From Roseateles toxinivorans (GTDB lineage: Bacteria; Pseudomonadota; Gammaproteobacteria; Burkholderiales; Burkholderiaceae_C), in contig NZ_SNXS01000013.1 in the NCBI RefSeq assembly GCF_004362525.1, positions 1 through 64,000 on the forward strand: a stretch of DNA of 64,000 nucleotides, in the 5' to 3' direction. Under the pieces are notes generated by a model. It did not search any database. It was not told where the DNA came from and saw only the letters and a program-made list of their open reading frames with translations. How positions within the stretch are numbered: the stretch's first letter is position 1; each line of letters starts with the position of its first letter. The position numbers and the translations under genes were made by a program. Positions 37,124 through 44,528 of the stretch are shown here, piece by piece.

Positions 37124-38629
37124 ATGTTCGGTCTCAGCTTCACCGACGCAGCAGCCGCCGAGCGCACGCACTCCGCGCGCGCCGATGTGGCCCTGTTCGT
37201 CGGCTGGACGACACGCCGCGCCGGTGCCGCCGTGCCTCGCGCGGTGGCCGACTGGCTGCGCGAGCGCCGCTATCCAGCCGACACCCTGCTGGACACGCCG
37301 CTGCCCATCGACAGCTGGACGGTGTTCGACGCGCTGTTCGACTGGCATGCCCGGCCGGTCAGCGAGGGGGGCACTGACACTGCCGATGACTATCTGGGCC
37401 TGGCCGTGCGCGACTTCTTCGCCAACGGCGGGCGCAAGTGTTATGTCGTGTGTCTCGCGGCGCCGTGGAGCGTGCTGACCGAGCTCGACACGGATTTGCG
37501 CGAGGCGCAATGGCGCCGACTGCTACCGCTGGCTGGCATCTCCGGCTGGCAGAACGAACAGCTGCATGGCATCGAGCATGCCTGGGCGCTGGACGATGTC
37601 AGCCTGGTGCTGGTGCCTGATCTGCCCGACCTTTGCGCCAGCCCGCGCGGCGCCATCGCAGCCGAGCCGGCGGTCGTGCCCGGTCTGCCCGAGGTGTTCG
37701 TCGAGTGCGGCGTGAATCTGGTCGGCGATGCTGCCGTGGCCGGCGTCCGTCGGGTCAACGCGCCTCGGCTGGACGACGAGGCCTGGACGCTGTGGAAGCA
37801 ATCGGCCGAAGCGCTGCGCGCACGCGTCGCCCAGCGCCGACGTGACCTGATGCTGCTGCTGGCTCTGCCGCTGGCTGCACCGCGAGCAGGGGCGGCGCGC
37901 GATCCGGTCGCGACCCTGAACCAGGAGCCTCTGCTGCGGTCCAGCATGCTGCAGCTGGCGACGCCCTGGCTGAGACCCACGCGCGAGCAGCGTGTGGCCG
38001 AGGGCCTCCTGCCGCCCGATGGTGCGCTGGCCGGCCTGGTGGCCGCCCGCGTGCTGGCGCGCGGCGCCGCCGCCACCGCGGCCGGCCAGGCGCCGCTGGG
38101 CGTACTGGGCGTGACGCCGGCACCGTCCGACGAGCTGCTGCGTCGCTTTGCCAACAGTGACGACCAGCGGGACACCCTGCTGACCCGCTGCGCGCTATTC
38201 GGCCCCACGCCCGATGGCGTGCGCCTGCTCAGCGACCGCAGCACCAGCCGGCGCTCCGGCTGGAGCCATGCCGGCGTGATGCGCCTGCTCGGCCAGCTGC
38301 TGCGCACCGCCCGCCGTGTTGGCGAGACCCTGGTCTTCGAGCCTTCGGGCGAGGCGCTGTGGACGGCCACGCGCAGCCGCTTCGAGGACATGCTGACCCG
38401 CTTCTGGCAGGCCGGCGCGCTGCGCGGCACCAGCGCCGCCGAGGCCTTCAGCGTGCGCTGTGACCGCACGGTGATGAGCCAGGCCGATATCGACAATGGC
38501 CGCGTCGTCGTGCTGATCGACTTCATGCCGCAGCTGGCGATTGCCCGGCTGCGTGTCGCCCTGGCCTTGGCCGAGGACGGCGGCGTGCAATGGACCGATG
38601 CCGATCCGGTCGCGGAGCTGACACCATGA
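37124..38629 (+). CDS. eCIS contractile sheath protein 2
   Basis: 501 residues. Its C-terminal 130 residues (TLVFEPSGEALWTATRSRFE, RCDRTVMSQADIDNGRVVVL) match the sheath domain of the first sheath almost position by position, while its N-terminus is divergent and shorter. eCIS usually have two or three sheath paralogs, one being a minor copy next to the baseplate. The ATG at 37124 was chosen; the frame is open to 37043 inside the tube gene. Four-base overlap with the second tube gene. Confidence 0.9.
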   Translation: MFGLSFTDAAAAERTHSARADVALFVGWTTRRAGAAVPRAVADWLRERRYPADTLLDTPLPIDSWTVFDALFDWHARPVSEGGTDTADDYLGLAVRDFFANGGRKCYVVCLAAPWSVLTELDTDLREAQWRRLLPLAGISGWQNEQLHGIEHAWALDDVSLVLVPDLPDLCASPRGAIAAEPAVVPGLPEVFVECGVNLVGDAAVAGVRRVNAPRLDDEAWTLWKQSAEALRARVAQRRRDLMLLLALPLAAPRAGAARDPVATLNQEPLLRSSMLQLATPWLRPTREQRVAEGLLPPDGALAGLVAARVLARGAAATAAGQAPLGVLGVTPAPSDELLRRFANSDDQRDTLLTRCALFGPTPDGVRLLSDRSTSRRSGWSHAGVMRLLGQLLRTARRVGETLVFEPSGEALWTATRSRFEDMLTRFWQAGALRGTSAAEAFSVRCDRTVMSQADIDNGRVVVLIDFMPQLAIARLRVALALAEDGGVQWTDADPVAELTP

Positions 38630-39114
38630 TGAGCAACCCTGGCGCCGCCCGCGACGCACCCTTGGGTGTGTTCAATTTCCATGTCAGCTTCGCCCGCGAC
38701 GAGGTCGAGGGCGATGGCGGCTCCGAGACCATCGCGCTGTGCCAGGGGGCCTTCGCCGAGGTCACCGGCCTGGAGGCGACGATGGAGCCCCGCGCCATCC
38801 GTGAGGGCGGCCGCAACTGGGGCCAGCACCAACGTGCCGGTCAGATCAGCTTTGCCACCGTGGTGTTCAAGCGCGGCATCACCGCCGCCCGCGACCTCTG
38901 GTGGTGGTTCGAGCTGATGGGCAGCGGCACCTACGCGGCCCGGCTGCGCGCCGACATCGAGATCCGCGACATCGAGGGCCAGCGCGTGATGGGTTGGACC
39001 CTGCGCCACGCGCTGCCGGTCAAGTTCAAGACCGCCGACCTGAATGCCCGCGGCAGCGATGTCGGCGTCGAGGAGCTGCATGTGGTCCATGAAGGTCTGG
39101 AGCACTCGATATGA
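38626..39114 (+). CDS. eCIS inner tube protein 2 (gp19-like, baseplate-proximal)
   Basis: 162 residues, paralogous to the first tube protein: LGVFNFHVSFARDEVEGDGG, a VTGLEATMEPRAIREGG turn, and VVFKRGITAARDLWWWFELM. Equivalent to the Afp5-type minor tube ring that joins the tube to the hub. Its start overlaps the sheath 2 stop (ATGA) and its stop overlaps the next start, so this block is tightly coupled. Confidence 0.92.
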   Translation: MMSNPGAARDAPLGVFNFHVSFARDEVEGDGGSETIALCQGAFAEVTGLEATMEPRAIREGGRNWGQHQRAGQISFATVVFKRGITAARDLWWWFELMGSGTYAARLRADIEIRDIEGQRVMGWTLRHALPVKFKTADLNARGSDVGVEELHVVHEGLEHSI

Positions 39115-39992
39115 GCGCACAGCAACTGGCCAAGGCGGAGCTGGTGATCGCCGGCGAAACGATCGCCGTGCAATTCAATCCGGTGTCGTTGCAAGTGGAG
39201 ATCACCAACAGCGCCAGCCCGCAGGGCGGCAGTGGCGCCACCACGCAGGTTGCTACCCAGTCCAGCGCAAAGATGAACCTCGAGCTGCTGTTCGACACCA
39301 GCTCCAGCGGTGAGGACGTGCGCAACAAGACCCGACCCCTGCGCGCCACCGTGCGTGCACCCGACCAGAGCAGTGGCACCTCCAGCGAAGCCGGCGCCGC
39401 CTTTGTTCCTCCGCACATCGTGTTCCAGTGGGGCACCTTCATGTTCGCCGGCATTGCCGACTCCTACCGCGAGACCCTGGACTTCTTCTCCGCCGACGGT
39501 GTGCCGCTGCGCGCCCAGGTCGCGCTGGCGCTGAAGGAGCAGCCGAACGAGTTCACCGCGCTGGAGCGGCCCAATCCGCGCGGTGCGGCCAGTGCCAATG
39601 CCTTCCAGGTGCCGTCGGAGTTGCAGGGCTTGAGTGGCGCGGCGGGCGTGGCCAGCATGGGCGGTGATCTGCGCGCCGCGCGGGCCATCGCCGGCGCCAA
39701 CGGCGAGGTCAGCCTGCGCTTTGGCGGGGCCAAGACGCTGTCCGTCGAGGCCGGCATCCAGCTGCGCGAGCCGGTTGGCTTCGTCGCCGAGGGCAGCGTC
39801 TCGGTCAGCGCTCCGGCGCTGCGTTTCGATGCCAGCCGATTGACGACGAAGCAGCCCGGCAACCGCCTGGCCACCGATGTCGGCGCCGGCTTTTCCATCG
39901 ATGGCCGCGCGCTGCCGCAAAGCCCCTCGGGTCTGCGCAGCGATGTGGGCCAGAACAAACCGCTGTCGGCGCGTTTGCGCTTCGACGCCTGA
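39111..39992 (+). CDS. CIS tube-initiator/adaptor protein (Afp7-like, no LysM seen)
   Basis: 293 residues. LVIAGETIAVQFNPVSLQVE and PPHIVFQWGTFMFAGIADSY are the CIS_tube-family pattern (T4 gp53/gp54-type, Afp7), which docks the tube on the hub. The usual C-terminal LysM domain is not visible; residues about 190-293 are instead alanine/serine-rich low-complexity sequence. Last gene before the first repeat-filled gap. Confidence 0.8.
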   Translation: MSAQQLAKAELVIAGETIAVQFNPVSLQVEITNSASPQGGSGATTQVATQSSAKMNLELLFDTSSSGEDVRNKTRPLRATVRAPDQSSGTSSEAGAAFVPPHIVFQWGTFMFAGIADSYRETLDFFSADGVPLRAQVALALKEQPNEFTALERPNPRGAASANAFQVPSELQGLSGAAGVASMGGDLRAARAIAGANGEVSLRFGGAKTLSVEAGIQLREPVGFVAEGSVSVSAPALRFDASRLTTKQPGNRLATDVGAGFSIDGRALPQSPSGLRSDVGQNKPLSARLRFDA

Positions 39993-40372
39993 TCTGTCCG
40001 GGAGACTGAAGTGAGACTGATTTCGATGATGGCGCGGCAGAGGGACCGGGGGGCCGGCCACAGCTGGCTGAAGCTTGGATCCGTCCTGGACGGACCGACC
40101 TCCAGCTTCCTTATGCCTGCTGTGGCCAGCCCCCCGGCCCCTCTGCAGATGCGCCGGTGGCGGCCAACCCGGAGTGGGGCGCGTCTTGCCGACGTCGAGC
40201 TTGCACACCCGCTGCAGCAGGGGCGAGGGCGTGCCGGTTGCAGCGGGCATAAAGAAGCCGAGGTTCGGTCCGTCCAGGGCCGGACGATGCTTCAGCCCGC
40301 AGCGACCGGCGCGCCCTCGTCCCTGCCGCTCCATGCTTCATCAAACGCGCCAAGCGCAGAGGAGGATTCGAG
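39993..40372. repeat. BIME-like double-hairpin element, copy 1
   Basis: The 380 bases contain two palindromic units in opposite orientation. Unit A has 24-base arms at 40041-40064 and 40119-40142 (two mismatches). Unit B has 25-base arms at 40224-40248 and 40295-40319 (four mismatches). Reverse-complemented, unit B resembles unit A, sharing CCTGGACGGACCGA and a following TTATGCC(C/T)GCTG. The same design recurs at 46767-47099. Apparent reading frames here are not conserved between the copies and are not genes. Confidence 0.8.
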
Positions 40373-40549
40373 ATGCCCGTAGTGATCGATGAAGTGATCG
40401 TCGATGTGCCCAGCAGCGAGTCGACCTCGGCGCCGGTCGCAGGACCGACGGCAAGCGCAGGCCCCGCCTGGACCGCGGAGCTGGCACGTGCGTTAGATGA
40501 GCAACTGCGCCTGGCCATCGAGCGCCGCGAACGGCTGCTCGCCGACTGA
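40373..40549 (+). CDS. DUF5908-like small eCIS protein
   Basis: 58 residues, starting MPVVIDEVIVDVPSSES and ending ELARALDEQLRLAIERRERL plus LAD. The pattern of a short beta start, a spacer and an amphipathic C-terminal helix, located between tube adaptor and hub genes, fits DUF5908 proteins of other eCIS loci. A strong GAGGAGG lies eight bases before the ATG. Likely a small baseplate or chaperone-like part; function unknown. It falls below common ORF-length cutoffs and could be missed. Confidence 0.7.
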   Translation: MPVVIDEVIVDVPSSESTSAPVAGPTASAGPAWTAELARALDEQLRLAIERRERLLAD

Positions 40550-40562
40550 CTGAGCCAAGACC

Positions 40563-41648
40563 ATGCCTAACGACGTTCAGGAAGCCCCGGTCTCGCAACG
40601 CGCCGCCTATGCGGTGCGGCCGACGGTGTTCGTCGATGGCCAGCAACGGGCCGATGTTCATGCCAGCCTGCGCACCTGCGTGGTCAGCGAGCAGGAGGGA
40701 GGCATGAGCAGCCTGTCGCTGTGCCTGTCGAACTGGGGCGTCACCAGCGGCTCGGTCGGCTTTCTGTTCGATGCCGGTGGCCCTTTGCATCTGGGCACGC
40801 GGCTGAAGGTCTATTTCGGTGAGACCAGCGCGCCCTGCGGCCTGTTCGAGGGGGATGTCCACGCGATCGAGGCCAGGGGCTCGGTGGGCACGCCGCCCGA
40901 GTTGGTGCTCTTGGCCGAGGACGATCTGTTTGCGCTGCGCTGTGCGCGCCGCACCGCCTTCTACGAAAGCCAGGCGATCGGCGACCTGGTGCAAGCGATC
41001 GCCGGCAACCATGGGCTGCAATGCGATCTGGGTGATCTGCCCACCGGTAGTGGCAACTGGGCGCAGCTCAACGAGAGCGATCTGGCCTTTCTGCGCCGCG
41101 TGCTGGCCCGCCACGACTGCGATCTGCAGCTCAACGGCCGTACCCTGCAGGTGCGCCGCTGCGGCGAGGGTGATCGCGGCACCTTGAGTCTGGCGCTGTA
41201 CAGCCAGCTGCAGCAGGTGCGCGTGATCGCCGATCTGGCCCAGCAGGTGTCGGCCGTCACCGCCAGCGGCTTCGACGTGTCCGGCGGTTCGGCCTTCACC
41301 GCCACCGGCAGCGGCGCGCATCTGGGCGCCGGCAGCGGCACAACTGGCGCGGACCTGCTGCCCGGCAATCGCAGCGAGCATCTGGGCGGGCCGGTTGCGC
41401 CCAATCAGGGCGAGGCCCAGGCCTTGGTCGATGCCGCCTTCGACCAGCGCGCCCGCCGCTTCGTGCGCTTGGCAGGCAGCACCGAGGGCAACCCGGCTCT
41501 GCGCGTCGGCACGCGCCTGCGGATCAGCGGCATCGGCCAACGCTTCGACAACAGCTATGACGTGATCGAGGCCCACCACCGCTTCGACCAGAGTCACGGC
41601 TACCGCACCGACTTCACCGCGCAGTCGGCCTTTCTGGCCCAACCCTGA
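40563..41648 (+). CDS. eCIS baseplate hub protein (gp27/phage late-control D-like)
   Basis: 361 residues in the gpD/gp27 pattern: an N-terminal barrel (PTVFVDGQQRADVHASLRTC), a second domain with GDLVQAIAGNHGLQCDLGDL and the characteristic NESDLAFLRRVLARHDCDLQ, and a C-terminal LRISGIGQRFDNSYDVIEAH. It forms the trimeric hub on which the tube stands. In Afp8/VgrG this part is fused to the spike; here the spike is the next gene. Confidence 0.9.
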   Translation: MPNDVQEAPVSQRAAYAVRPTVFVDGQQRADVHASLRTCVVSEQEGGMSSLSLCLSNWGVTSGSVGFLFDAGGPLHLGTRLKVYFGETSAPCGLFEGDVHAIEARGSVGTPPELVLLAEDDLFALRCARRTAFYESQAIGDLVQAIAGNHGLQCDLGDLPTGSGNWAQLNESDLAFLRRVLARHDCDLQLNGRTLQVRRCGEGDRGTLSLALYSQLQQVRVIADLAQQVSAVTASGFDVSGGSAFTATGSGAHLGAGSGTTGADLLPGNRSEHLGGPVAPNQGEAQALVDAAFDQRARRFVRLAGSTEGNPALRVGTRLRISGIGQRFDNSYDVIEAHHRFDQSHGYRTDFTAQSAFLAQP

Positions 41649-41659
41649 GCGCCTGCACC

Positions 41660-42376
41660 ATGGACCGCGCCCAACCCCTGTCCCTGCTGCCCGCCTGCAC
41701 GCCGCCCGTGCTGGGCCCGGCCTGGGCCGGTGGCCTGTTCCTGGCCGAGGTGATGGACCTGAAGGACCCGGACTCGCTGGCCCGTGTGCAGGTGCGTCTG
41801 CATGCCACGGCCGGCGTCGCCGATCAGGACGGCCCCGTCTGGGCCTCGGTTGTCAGCGGTTTTGCCGGCGACCAGCGCGGCGCCTTCTGGATGCCCGATG
41901 TCGGCGATCTGGTGGTCGTCGGTTTCGCCCAGGGCGATGCGCGCATGGCCTTGGTGCTGGGTGGGGTGTGGCATGGCGGCGCGGCGGCGCCCGAAAGCAT
42001 GGACGGCGCCGGCAACAACTATCTGAAGGTGATCCGCTCGCGCAATGGCGTGACGATCACGCTGGACGACCAGGACGGGCAGGAGAGCATCACCCTGGAG
42101 ACACCTGGCGGCCAATCGCTGAAGCTCAGCGACGGGCCGGGTGTCTGCCTGCTGGAAGACTCCAACGGCAACAGCATCAAGCTCGAATCGTCGGGCATCA
42201 CCGTCACGGCCAGCGCCAAGGTCACCGTCAATGCGCCGCAGGTCAACGTCAGCGCCGGCATGGTCAAGGTGGATGCCGGCATGTCCAAGTTCTCCGGCGT
42301 CGTCAAGTGCGACACCCTGATCGCCAGCGCCGTGGTGTCGTCGTCGTACACGCCGGGTGCCGGCAATGTCTGGTAG
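41660..42376 (+). CDS. eCIS spike protein (gp5 OB-fold plus beta-helix)
   Basis: 238 residues. The OB-fold (about 25-110: DPDSLARVQVRLHATAGVAD, FWMPDVGDLVVVGFAQGD) is followed by short beta-helix repeats (SRNGVTITLDDQDGQ, ESITLETPGGQSLKL, SNGNSIKLESSGITVTAS) ending TPGAGNVW. It is the membrane-piercing needle. There is no lysozyme domain. It follows the hub gene by 11 bases. Confidence 0.9.
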   Translation: MDRAQPLSLLPACTPPVLGPAWAGGLFLAEVMDLKDPDSLARVQVRLHATAGVADQDGPVWASVVSGFAGDQRGAFWMPDVGDLVVVGFAQGDARMALVLGGVWHGGAAAPESMDGAGNNYLKVIRSRNGVTITLDDQDGQESITLETPGGQSLKLSDGPGVCLLEDSNGNSIKLESSGITVTASAKVTVNAPQVNVSAGMVKVDAGMSKFSGVVKCDTLIASAVVSSSYTPGAGNVW

Positions 42377-42383
42377 AGCCGCC

Positions 42384-44036
42384 ATGCCAATCGTCAGTCA
42401 GGCCACCCACGCCCACCACCCGGTCAGCCTGCGCGGCCCGTCGGCACAGCGCCCCGGCGCCCCGGCCCTGCTGGTGGACCTGCAGGTCGATGATTTCGTC
42501 GCCGCACTGTCGGCCGGCCTGAAGGGCGCGACCTGGCCCCGCTTCGGCTGGCCGGCCACCCTGCCGTTCGATCAGTTGGCTTCGCTGGGCGCGCCGCGGG
42601 CGCTGTTCCAGCCGATTCACCGCCGCTTCAATCTGGTGCTGCTCGACACCTGCTGCGCGCTGTTCGGCACGCCGCGGTTGGACCCGCGCAAGATCGAGTC
42701 GTCCGGCTTTGTCGTGCGCCGCTGGATTGGCCCCAACGCCCACGCCGGCATGCCCAGCGCCGCCGAGCTGGCCCACCACGCCCACTGGCAGGCCTGGCAG
42801 GAACGCGACGGCGAAGGCCTGGGCTGGCAGGGCTTCAACACGGCCCAGCAGTTCGATGCCGACCCCGAGCCAGCACGCCGTCCGCAGGCCCGCACCGGCA
42901 ATGCCGTCGTCGATGCAGCGCTGGCCGCGCGCGCACCGCAGGCTGCGGCCGAAACCACGCAGCAGCTCTATGCGCTGGCGCCCGAGGTCTGCGACCATGC
43001 GCAACGCACGCTGCTGTTCGGCCTGGTGCCCTGCAGCGAGGCGCAGCGCCTGCAGCGCGGTGCGGCGGTGGACTACAGCGCCGTCCATGCGCCGGGCGCC
43101 GATCGAGACGATTTCATCGCCCATCTGTCGCCGTACCTTAGGCGCACCGCCGGCGCACGGGCCTTGCCGGGCGCCGGCGGCCAGTTCGACGCGTCCTGGC
43201 TGGCCGAGGAGGATGCGCTGGCCGCCGAGGCGCTCGACCCCAACCCCGGTACCGATCAATTGCTGCGCGCCCAGTTCACCGCCTTCATCCGGCAGCTAGC
43301 GCTGGAGTTCGGCCTCGGCGGAGAGGCCGACGGCGAGGCCCTGGTGCCGCTGCTGGATGAGCTGCAGCTGGTCACGATAGTCCGCTCGGAGTTCGAGGTC
43401 CGCTTCCAGGCCCAGGGCGCCGGCACCTTCCTGCTGGCCTGCGCCCGCATAGTCCATGACGCCGCCGCGCCCGGCGTAGTGATTCCCGATCAGCTGGCTG
43501 CCATTCCCTCTGGCTGGATCGAACGTTTCGTCGATGCCGCCCTGGGTGTGCTGGAGGCGCGCAGCGTCGAGGCACGCACCCTGGAGGGCCGCTACGACGA
43601 CGATCAATCGCTGTTCGCGATCCGCGCCTTTGTCCGCGTGCGTGGCGAGCCGGGCTGCCCGACGCGCCTGGTCTGGAGCGAGATGACGCCGCTGTATGCG
43701 GTCGCCCCCTGGCATGCCTCGACCGGCACACCGCAGGCGCGCATTGCGCTGCCGTCGCTCAACGCCGCCTCGCTGAAGGCGATGAAGCCCAATGTCGCCT
43801 TCGAGCTGCCGCCCGAGCTGCAAAACCTGCTGGCGCGCAACTCGCCGAAGGCGATGCTGGCCGGCAAGGCCGAGAAGGGCAGCGAGCTGGGCCTGGGCTG
43901 GATCTGCTCATTCTCGATTCCCATCATCACGATCTGCGCCTTCATCGTGCTGAACATCGTGCTGCACCTGCTGGAGATCATCTTCCACTGGCTGCCCTTC
44001 GTGAAGATATGTCTGCCGATTCCGCGCAAGAAATGA
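42384..44036 (+). CDS. Unknown eCIS-encoded protein with hydrophobic C-terminus
   Basis: 550 residues from the ATG at 42384 (an ATG at 42366 overlapping the spike stop is the alternative). No known family. The body is soluble-looking and partly proline-rich at the start. The last 48 residues contain a long hydrophobic stretch (IICAF-type; IPIITICAFIVLNIVLHLLE, then IIFHWLPFVKI) followed by PIPRKK. One or two membrane segments at the extreme C-terminus could bind the particle or its assembly site to the inner membrane. It occupies the place where a PAAR tip gene often sits. Confidence 0.65.
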   Translation: MPIVSQATHAHHPVSLRGPSAQRPGAPALLVDLQVDDFVAALSAGLKGATWPRFGWPATLPFDQLASLGAPRALFQPIHRRFNLVLLDTCCALFGTPRLDPRKIESSGFVVRRWIGPNAHAGMPSAAELAHHAHWQAWQERDGEGLGWQGFNTAQQFDADPEPARRPQARTGNAVVDAALAARAPQAAAETTQQLYALAPEVCDHAQRTLLFGLVPCSEAQRLQRGAAVDYSAVHAPGADRDDFIAHLSPYLRRTAGARALPGAGGQFDASWLAEEDALAAEALDPNPGTDQLLRAQFTAFIRQLALEFGLGGEADGEALVPLLDELQLVTIVRSEFEVRFQAQGAGTFLLACARIVHDAAAPGVVIPDQLAAIPSGWIERFVDAALGVLEARSVEARTLEGRYDDDQSLFAIRAFVRVRGEPGCPTRLVWSEMTPLYAVAPWHASTGTPQARIALPSLNAASLKAMKPNVAFELPPELQNLLARNSPKAMLAGKAEKGSELGLGWICSFSIPIITICAFIVLNIVLHLLEIIFHWLPFVKICLPIPRKK

Positions 44037-44046
44037 GCGGCCCGCC

Positions 44047-44445
44047 ATGACCATCCACAGCCAACTCAAGAGCCCGATAGGCTGGCCCCTGCTCGCCGGC
44101 CCGGACGCCAGCGGCCAGTGGCGCTGGCCGGGTCTGGAGCGCAGCGTGTCCGACGGCCTGCGCGCGCTGCTGTCCACCCGACCGCGGGAGCTGATGATGC
44201 ATGCCGACTACGGCGCGGGCCTGCAGGACTTTCTGCATGAGCCGAACACGCTGGCCGTGCGCGCCCGCATCCTCGAGCGCATCCAGACCGCCGTGGCCCG
44301 CTACGAGCAGCGCGTGCAGCTGGACCGCGTTGAGGTCAGCGAGGACGAGCGTGATGCTGCGGCCGTGCGCATCGAGGTGCACTACCGCTTGCGGCGCACC
44401 GGTGAGCCTCAGCGCCTGGCCCTGGCCTTGAGTCTGGGAGGCTAA
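44047..44445 (+). CDS. eCIS baseplate wedge protein (gp25-like, Afp9)
   Basis: 132 residues of the GPW/gp25 family: a GWPLL start region, ERSVSDGLRALLSTRPRELM (the helix with the conserved acidic/arginine face), YGAGLQDFLHEPN and the C-terminal strand pair. gp25 staples the baseplate wedge to the first sheath ring. It ends 83 bases before the baseplate J gene, a gap filled by hairpins. Confidence 0.93.
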   Translation: MTIHSQLKSPIGWPLLAGPDASGQWRWPGLERSVSDGLRALLSTRPRELMMHADYGAGLQDFLHEPNTLAVRARILERIQTAVARYEQRVQLDRVEVSEDERDAAAVRIEVHYRLRRTGEPQRLALALSLGG

Positions 44446-44528
44446 GGTGAACTACCCCCACGCTCACTTCGTTCACTGCCCCCCGAGGGGGCGCTCAATG
44501 CCCTTCGGGCGGCCGGGCGGGCATTGAT
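44446..44528. repeat. Dispersed-repeat-like hairpins in front of the baseplate J gene
   Basis: The gap reads as ACTACCCCCACGCTCACTTC followed by GCCCCCCGAGGGGGCGC, a type of sequence I have seen as an intergenic repeat in Burkholderiales. A second stem, TCAATGCCC (44495-44503) with GGGCATTGA (44519-44527), is perfect over nine bases and ends one base before the ATG at 44529. It would cover the region where the ribosome binds. Confidence 0.65.

Noticed and set aside
40011-40392. Two overlapping 105- to 123-residue frames in the first repeat gap
   Set aside because: Similar peptides appear in the second repeat, but their relative frames differ and they also appear from the opposite strand, as expected for a palindromic DNA element rather than a gene.
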